Below the pieces are notes generated by a model. It had not been told where the DNA came from and ran no database searches. It worked only from the letters and a program-made list of their open reading frames with translations. 11,209 nt of DNA, taken from the NCBI GenBank assembly GCA_946408315.1, contig CAMJRV010000041.1, forward strand, positions 1 to 11,209. Reading direction: 5' to 3'. This DNA comes from an uncultured Bacillota bacterium (GTDB taxonomy: Bacteria > Bacillota > Clostridia > Peptostreptococcales > Anaerovoracaceae). The translations under genes were made by a program, and so were the position numbers. Positions 7,482-11,209 of the stretch are shown here, one piece after another (position 1 is the stretch's first letter; every line of letters begins with the position of its first letter).

Positions 7482-7601
7482 ATGACGGTCTTAAAGATTA
7501 TCTTTGTTGTTATGCTTTGCGTTCCTTTGTTGTATATTTCAGGCATCCTGGCGGGAAGGCTTATGGATGAGTATTTGAAAACGCTGAAGCAAAAGAAGTA
7601 G
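7482..7601 (+). CDS. Small single-span membrane protein (39 residues) of unknown function upstream of tmk
   Basis: The frame from ATG 7482 to TAG 7599-7601 encodes 39 residues. A hydrophobic segment at about 4-25 (VLKIIFVVML onward, ending ISGILAG) is followed by a charged tail, RLMDEYLKTLKQKK. This predicts a membrane anchor with a basic cytoplasmic tail; no known domain is recognised. Support for a real gene comes from a G-rich ribosome binding site (GGGGTG at 7471-7476, 5-base spacer), a coherent amphipathic layout, and tight linkage: its stop is part of the TAGGAG that serves as the tmk ribosome binding site, 11 bases before tmk. It may be translationally coupled to tmk. No function can be assigned. 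It could be a chance frame, but its position and membrane pattern make that the less likely reading. Confidence 0.65.
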   Translation: MTVLKIIFVVMLCVPLLYISGILAGRLMDEYLKTLKQKK

Positions 7602-7612
7602 GAGATGCGGCA

Positions 7613-8233
7613 ATGGCCAAAGGCTTGTTTATCACCTTTGAGGGAACAGACGGTTCCGGAAAAACGACACAGATCGAGCGGCTTGAGAGCTTTATTCAGG
7701 GAAAAGGATATGACGCCATACTGACCAGAGAACCGGGCGGTACGGCGATCAGCGAAAAGATCAGAGAGCTCGTGCTGGATAAGAACAACATGGAAATGGA
7801 CTATATGACGGAAGCGCTGCTCTACGCCGCAGCCAGAGCACAGCACGTTGCCCAGGTAATCCGACCGGCGCTGGAAGCCGGAAGATCGGTCATCTGCGAC
7901 CGGTTCATCGACTCCAGCATCGTCTACCAGGGATATGGGAGAAAGCTGGGGGACTGCGTCAGGATCATCAATGAATATGCCGTAAACGGTTGCTTCCCGG
8001 ATATCACCTTCCTTCTCAAGATCGATCCGGAAATCGGAAAGTGCAGAATCAAAGCGGATGACCAGGACAGGCTGGAATTGGAAGAGCTGGACTATCACAG
8101 AGCGGTTTTTCAGGCGTACGAAAAGCTGGAACAGCGATATCCCGAACGCATTATCGGGATCGACGCAGCGAGGAGCATCGACGAAATCAGTAAGGAAATT
8201 CAGGAGCATATCGACCGGTTGCTGGGCAGCTGA
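7613..8233 (+). CDS. tmk: Thymidylate kinase
   Basis: Tmk phosphorylates dTMP to dTDP with ATP in the cytoplasm, an essential step of dTTP synthesis. The 206-residue protein is standard length and shows the full set of motifs: P-loop GTDGSGKT at 11-18, REPGGT at 39-44, AARAQH at 73-78, the DR(F/Y) motif CDRFIDSS at 95-102 with YQGYGR after it, and a lid region with QDRLE at 151-155. The ATG start is backed by AGGAG at 7600-7604, which overlaps the stop of the small upstream membrane gene. It leads the tmk-holB-ricT-trmN6 cluster. In Bacillus subtilis the order is tmk, yaaQ, (yaaR), holB, yaaT; the yaaQ and yaaR equivalents are absent here, as only 53 non-coding bases separate tmk and holB. 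Confidence 0.97.
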   Translation: MAKGLFITFEGTDGSGKTTQIERLESFIQGKGYDAILTREPGGTAISEKIRELVLDKNNMEMDYMTEALLYAAARAQHVAQVIRPALEAGRSVICDRFIDSSIVYQGYGRKLGDCVRIINEYAVNGCFPDITFLLKIDPEIGKCRIKADDQDRLELEELDYHRAVFQAYEKLEQRYPERIIGIDAARSIDEISKEIQEHIDRLLGS

Positions 8234-8286
8234 AAAATTCCCGGCCCAAAGGCGGTTAAAAGATAAGACGGAGATACAGGCGGAAA

Positions 8287-9162
8287 ATGTCGTTAAAGGA
8301 TACGAAGGGGAACAGAAAAGTTGTGGAGAGGATGTCCCGGGCGATTGTCAATCGGAGCATTTCTCATGCATATTTGCTGGAAGGCGATTCTTCCATAGAC
8401 AAGCTTGGACTGGCGGAGAACTTCGTGAAAGCGATTCTCTGTGGAAGCGGCGAAGGGGACAGCTGTGATTGCTGCATATCCTGCAACAAAATCGACCATG
8501 GAAACCACGAGGATATCGTCTATCTCGCAGCGGAAGGAAACAGCATCAAGGACGAGGCTGTGGAGGAGCTCCAGGGAAGGCTGAAGAAAAAGCCGTACGT
8601 TGGGGACCGGAATATCGCGATCCTTCAGGATGCCGACACCATGACGCTGCGGGCCCAGAACAGGCTCCTGAAGACGTTGGAGGAGCCGGCTCCCGGGACG
8701 GTTTTGATTCTCCTTTCGGAGAATATGGAAAACCTTGCGCAGACCATACTGTCGCGGTGTGTGATCTTCAAATTGAATGCTTACGAATTGCCGGAATACA
8801 ACGACGTGCTGGATGGCGCGGTGGAAATCGCAGACATGCTGCTTGACGGGAAGCCGTTTTACGCGGTATCCGGCCGGATCAGCGAATATACTGCGAACCG
8901 GGATGCAGCCTTTGCGTTTCTCGATGCGCTGGAAGGATGGTACAGGGATCTTGCCATCTGCGAATATGACGCTCAAGGCCAGATGCTCTTTCATGCCGAC
9001 CGGGCAGGGGATATCCGCAGGCGGAGCAGACTTTATCAGAGAGGCGCCGTCGACAGGGCTGTCGCTGCTGTTGAAGAGGCGAGAAACGATCTGAAACGGA
9101 ATTTAAATATCGGTTATACGTTGAGAAATATGATTTTAAAATTGGAGGATAATAGATGGTAA
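8287..9162 (+). CDS. holB: DNA polymerase III subunit delta' (HolB)
   Basis: The delta' subunit is part of the clamp loader that places the sliding clamp on DNA. The 291-residue protein opens with a segment ending RAIVNRSISHAYLLEGDSS, the usual N-terminal clamp-loader block. The position of the P-loop is degenerate (EGDSSIDKLG), which agrees with delta' not hydrolysing ATP. A zinc module has Cys52, Cys60, Cys63 and Cys66 in the family spacing, with an extra Cys62. Then come LQDADTMT at 113-120, LLKTLEEP at 127-134 and the clamp-loader SRC motif at 156-158. The start is the first ATG after an in-frame stop at 8257; the upstream GGCGG is only a moderate ribosome binding site. The gene overlaps ricT by seven bases. 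The C-terminal part is poorly conserved, as usual. Confidence 0.92.
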   Translation: MSLKDTKGNRKVVERMSRAIVNRSISHAYLLEGDSSIDKLGLAENFVKAILCGSGEGDSCDCCISCNKIDHGNHEDIVYLAAEGNSIKDEAVEELQGRLKKKPYVGDRNIAILQDADTMTLRAQNRLLKTLEEPAPGTVLILLSENMENLAQTILSRCVIFKLNAYELPEYNDVLDGAVEIADMLLDGKPFYAVSGRISEYTANRDAAFAFLDALEGWYRDLAICEYDAQGQMLFHADRAGDIRRRSRLYQRGAVDRAVAAVEEARNDLKRNLNIGYTLRNMILKLEDNRW

Positions 9163-10067
9163 AAGTAGCCGGCGTCCGGTTCAAGAAAGCCGGAAAGATA
9201 TATTACTTTGACCCCGATGAATTGCAGGTGGATAAGGGAACCAACGTTATCGTTGAGACGGCAAGGGGGATGGAGTTTGGTACGGTGACTTCGGGAATCA
9301 AAGAGGTTTCGGAAAGCGAAATCGTACCGCCGCTGAAGAAGATTGTCAGGATTGCAGATGAAAACGACATCGTTCAGCATAAAGAGAATGTGCGGAAAAA
9401 GCAGAGAGCCATGGAGCTCTGCCAGGAGAAGGTGAATAAGCACAATCTGCAGATGAAGCTCATCGATGTGGAATATACCTTTGACAACAGCAAGATCATC
9501 TTTTATTTCACCGCCGACGGCAGGGTCGATTTCAGAGAGCTCGTCAAGGATCTTGCCGGGGTCTTTAAGATGAGGATCGAGCTTCGCCAGATCGGGGTGA
9601 GAGATGAAGCAAAGATGGTCGGCGGGATCGGAACCTGCGGAAAGGGCCTTTGCTGTCATACCTGGCTGCCTGAATTTGAACCGGTGTCCATCAAGATGGC
9701 GAAGGTTCAGAACCTGTCCCTCAATCCCACGAAGATTTCCGGAATTTGCGGCAGGCTGATGTGCTGCCTGAAGTATGAGAACGATATCTATTACGAACTG
9801 CGAAAAGGAATGCCTGAGCCCGGCGAACGGATTAAGACGGTAGACGGAATCGGTGTCGTTCAGGAAACCAACATCCTGGAGAATAAGATCAAGGTGCGGC
9901 TCGTGCTGGAAGAAAAGACGCAGGATCGGCCGGAAAAGCTCAGCACCGACTTTTATATCTATAAAAAGCAGCAGATCACGAGGATCGACGCCAAAGATTC
10001 CAAGGACGTTCTGGATGATATTGATGAGGCGCTGCTGAATGAGATCAAGGATTTGTTAAAAGAGTAG
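9156..10067 (+). CDS. ricT: PSP1-domain regulatory protein RicT (YaaT), Y-complex subunit
   Basis: In Bacillus subtilis RicT works with RicA and RicF as a complex that carries iron-sulfur clusters and directs RNase Y to many transcripts, affecting competence, biofilm and sporulation. The 303-residue protein here is slightly longer than the Bacillus one (about 275). It has the PSP1 domain at roughly 60-145 and two conserved cysteine groups, GTCGKGLCC at 159-167 and GICGRLMCC at 196-204, giving Cys161, 166, 167, 198, 203 and 204, candidate cluster ligands. A charged helix at 70-95 may be a coiled coil. The ATG lies inside the end of holB (ATGGTAA, seven-base overlap) with GGAGG upstream, so its translation is probably coupled to holB. 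Synteny with tmk, holB and trmN6 supports the call. The ricA and ricF partners are not in this window. Confidence 0.94.
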   Translation: MVKVAGVRFKKAGKIYYFDPDELQVDKGTNVIVETARGMEFGTVTSGIKEVSESEIVPPLKKIVRIADENDIVQHKENVRKKQRAMELCQEKVNKHNLQMKLIDVEYTFDNSKIIFYFTADGRVDFRELVKDLAGVFKMRIELRQIGVRDEAKMVGGIGTCGKGLCCHTWLPEFEPVSIKMAKVQNLSLNPTKISGICGRLMCCLKYENDIYYELRKGMPEPGERIKTVDGIGVVQETNILENKIKVRLVLEEKTQDRPEKLSTDFYIYKKQQITRIDAKDSKDVLDDIDEALLNEIKDLLKE

Positions 10068-10106
10068 TATTGCGGCAATCAACTTGATATTGGAGAAAGC
10101 TTTCAC

Positions 10107-10841
10107 ATGGATGCCTTGTTAAAAGACGGCGAAAGAATAGACGAGACTGGATTTGGAAACCTCAGGCTGATACAAAAGCCTGAGGATTTTTGCTATGGGA
10201 TCGATGCGGTGCTGCTTTCTACCTTTGCTGAAATCAGGAAAGGGGCCAGGGTCGTCGACCTGGGAACGGGGACCGGCATCATTCCCATGATCCTGAGCCA
10301 CCGGACGGAGGCTGCCGAGATCGTCGGAGTGGAGGTCCAGCAGGACTCCTACGAGCGGGGTATGCGGAACGTGCAGCTCAACGGTCTGGAAGACCGGGTC
10401 CGCCTCGTTCATGGAGACGTGAAGGGTCTGGGCCTGCCTCGGCACAGCTTTGACGCGGCGCTGTCCAACCCGCCCTATGTGAAGGGCGGCGGGGGCCTGA
10501 AGAACAGGGAGAGCGCCCGGACCATCGCAAGACACGAGACGACGGCGAAGCTTGCAGACTTTATCGGGGCAGCCGCTCTTCTGCTGAAGGACCGGGGAGA
10601 TTTTTATATGGTTCACCGGCCGAACCGGCTGGTCGATATCAGCGTTTTGTGCCGCCATCATAAGCTGGAGCCCAAAGAGCTGCGGCTGGTCTGCCCCAAC
10701 AGGGATACTGCGCCCAACATCCTCCTGATCCATTGCGTGAAGCACGGCCGGCCGGACTTGAAGTTTCTGGACCCGCTCTATGTCTACGAAAAGGACGGGG
10801 GCTACACCCCGGAGATCATGAGATTGTACGAACGCCTGTAA
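10107..10841 (+). CDS. trmN6: tRNA1(Val) (adenine-37-N6)-methyltransferase family protein (TrmN6/YabB)
   Basis: The protein is an S-adenosylmethionine-dependent N6-adenine methyltransferase; its family modifies adenine 37 of tRNA-Val in E. coli. The 244 residues show motif I, DLGTGTGIIP at 51-60, an acidic cofactor-binding residue in VGVEVQQ near 73-79, and the catalytic NPPY at 121-124. The N-terminal stretch LIQKPEDFCYGIDAVLLSTF is typical of this family. The ATG at 10107 has GGAG about 11 bases upstream, a little far; the spacer holds a 10-base palindrome, GAAAGCTTTC (10095-10104). It follows ricT by 39 bases and ends the operon at a strong hairpin. In Bacillus the equivalent yabB is in the same neighbourhood. 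The exact RNA target is inferred from the family, and a related N6-methyltransferase activity is the main alternative. Confidence 0.88.
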   Translation: MDALLKDGERIDETGFGNLRLIQKPEDFCYGIDAVLLSTFAEIRKGARVVDLGTGTGIIPMILSHRTEAAEIVGVEVQQDSYERGMRNVQLNGLEDRVRLVHGDVKGLGLPRHSFDAALSNPPYVKGGGGLKNRESARTIARHETTAKLADFIGAAALLLKDRGDFYMVHRPNRLVDISVLCRHHKLEPKELRLVCPNRDTAPNILLIHCVKHGRPDLKFLDPLYVYEKDGGYTPEIMRLYERL

Positions 10842-10842
10842 A

Positions 10843-10881
10843 GAAACGCCGGGCGTGTCCAAAAGGACACGCCCGGCGGGG
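10843..10881. terminator. Bidirectional terminator between trmN6 and abrB
   Basis: CGCCGGGCGTGTCC (10847-10860) and GGACACGCCCGGCG (10865-10878) form a perfect 14-bp GC-rich stem with an AAAA loop. For abrB on the minus strand the stem is followed by a T-rich tail (rc of AAAGAAA at 10840-10846). On the plus strand the tail is only CTTTACT, a weak T run, so termination may be better for abrB than for trmN6. Confidence 0.82.
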
Positions 10882-10908
10882 CTTTACTATATTCAATTCT
10901 AGACTTGT

Positions 10909-11151
10909 TTATAGCTTCTGCAATTCATCGATACAGTCAGCACATACGTTTTTATCGTGAATCCTCTTAACATTCTTTGCATTACCGCAGAAAATACATG
11001 CGGGTTCATACTTTTTCAAAAGGATGTAATCTCCATCAACATAGATTTCAATCGGATCCTTTATTTCAATGTCCAATGTCCTTCTTAGCTCGATTGGAAG
11101 CACGATTCTACCCAATTCGTCAACTTTTCTTACGATACCGGTTGCTTTCAT
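10909..11151 (-). CDS. abrB: AbrB-family transition-state regulator
   Basis: AbrB-type proteins are small dimeric or tetrameric DNA-binding regulators that repress stationary-phase, sporulation and toxin genes during growth. The 80-residue protein has the N-terminal swapped-hairpin fold: ATGIVRKVDELGRIVLPIEL at 3-22, RRTLDI at 23-28, then an EIYVDGDYILLKKYEP strand region. The C-terminal tail differs from Bacillus AbrB and holds two cysteine pairs, CIFC at 52-55 and CADC at 70-73, likely a zinc-binding knuckle, a form frequent in clostridia. The start is the ATG at 11151 rather than the GTG at 11157, because GGGGAG at 11164-11159 is 7 bases from the ATG but only 1 from the GTG. It is convergent to trmN6 and shares its terminator. 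The 58 bases to the window edge are AT-rich and contain no promoter I can support. Confidence 0.92.
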   Translation of the reverse strand: MKATGIVRKVDELGRIVLPIELRRTLDIEIKDPIEIYVDGDYILLKKYEPACIFCGNAKNVKRIHDKNVCADCIDELQKL

Positions 11152-11209
11152 TATCACTCTCCCCTTTCTGGAAAAGATTTACTTCTTTAACGAATAATCC
11201 AAATTATTT

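Noticed and set aside
7460..8209. 249-residue open frame on the minus strand
   Set aside because: It is antisense to tmk, whose motifs are complete, and its residues show no recognisable domain.
10095..10104. Palindrome GAAAGCTTTC before trmN6
   Set aside because: A single 10-base palindrome next to a ribosome binding site is expected by chance and has no second copy in the vicinity.
10119..10862. 247-residue open frame on the minus strand
   Set aside because: It mirrors trmN6, which has clear methyltransferase motifs, and its start would lie inside the terminator stem.
11152..11157. GTG start of abrB two codons upstream of the ATG
   Set aside because: The ribosome binding site GGGGAG would be one base from the GTG, too close for initiation, but is ideally spaced for the ATG.

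Overview
The window looks like chromosomal DNA of a Bacillota member, most likely an anaerobic Clostridia species of intermediate GC. The grounds are strong AGGAGG-type ribosome binding sites, a tmk-holB-ricT-trmN6 cluster next to abrB (an arrangement known from Bacillus and Clostridia), and an AbrB with a C-terminal CxxC...CxxC tail of the kind common in clostridia. No transposase, phage gene, CRISPR array, rRNA or tRNA was recognised.

Positions 1-3495 (minus strand) carry three genes of myo-inositol catabolism, transcribed in the order iolJ (aldolase), iolC (5-dehydro-2-deoxygluconokinase) and iolD (trihydroxycyclohexane-1,2-dione hydrolase, cut by the left edge of the window). They are 11 and 23 bases apart and look like one operon, which probably continues to the left. 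In the pathway IolD opens the ring, IolC phosphorylates the resulting deoxygluconate, and IolJ cleaves the phosphorylated product to dihydroxyacetone phosphate and malonic semialdehyde.

Positions 3496-3718 form a divergent, AT-rich control region. Positions 3719-7241 (plus strand) encode a complete ribose-type (CUT2) sugar ABC importer: a double ATPase, a permease and a lipoprotein binding protein. Because it is divergent from the iol genes, its likeliest substrate is myo-inositol or a related polyol; this is inference from context. A hairpin lies just before the binding-protein gene, and a rho-independent terminator follows the operon.

Positions 7242-7481 are non-coding and unusually rich in secondary structure: a long imperfect inverted repeat, the terminator, then two adjacent strong hairpins without T tails. 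They lead into a conserved housekeeping operon on the plus strand: a 39-residue single-span membrane peptide, tmk, holB, ricT and trmN6. A 14-bp perfect hairpin then separates this operon from the convergent abrB gene at the right edge.

Most of the window is ordinary, well-recognised biology. The parts most worth a second look are the tandem hairpin element before the tmk operon, the small membrane peptide there, and the inferred inositol importer with its shared control region. I see no convincing evidence of a wholly new system.
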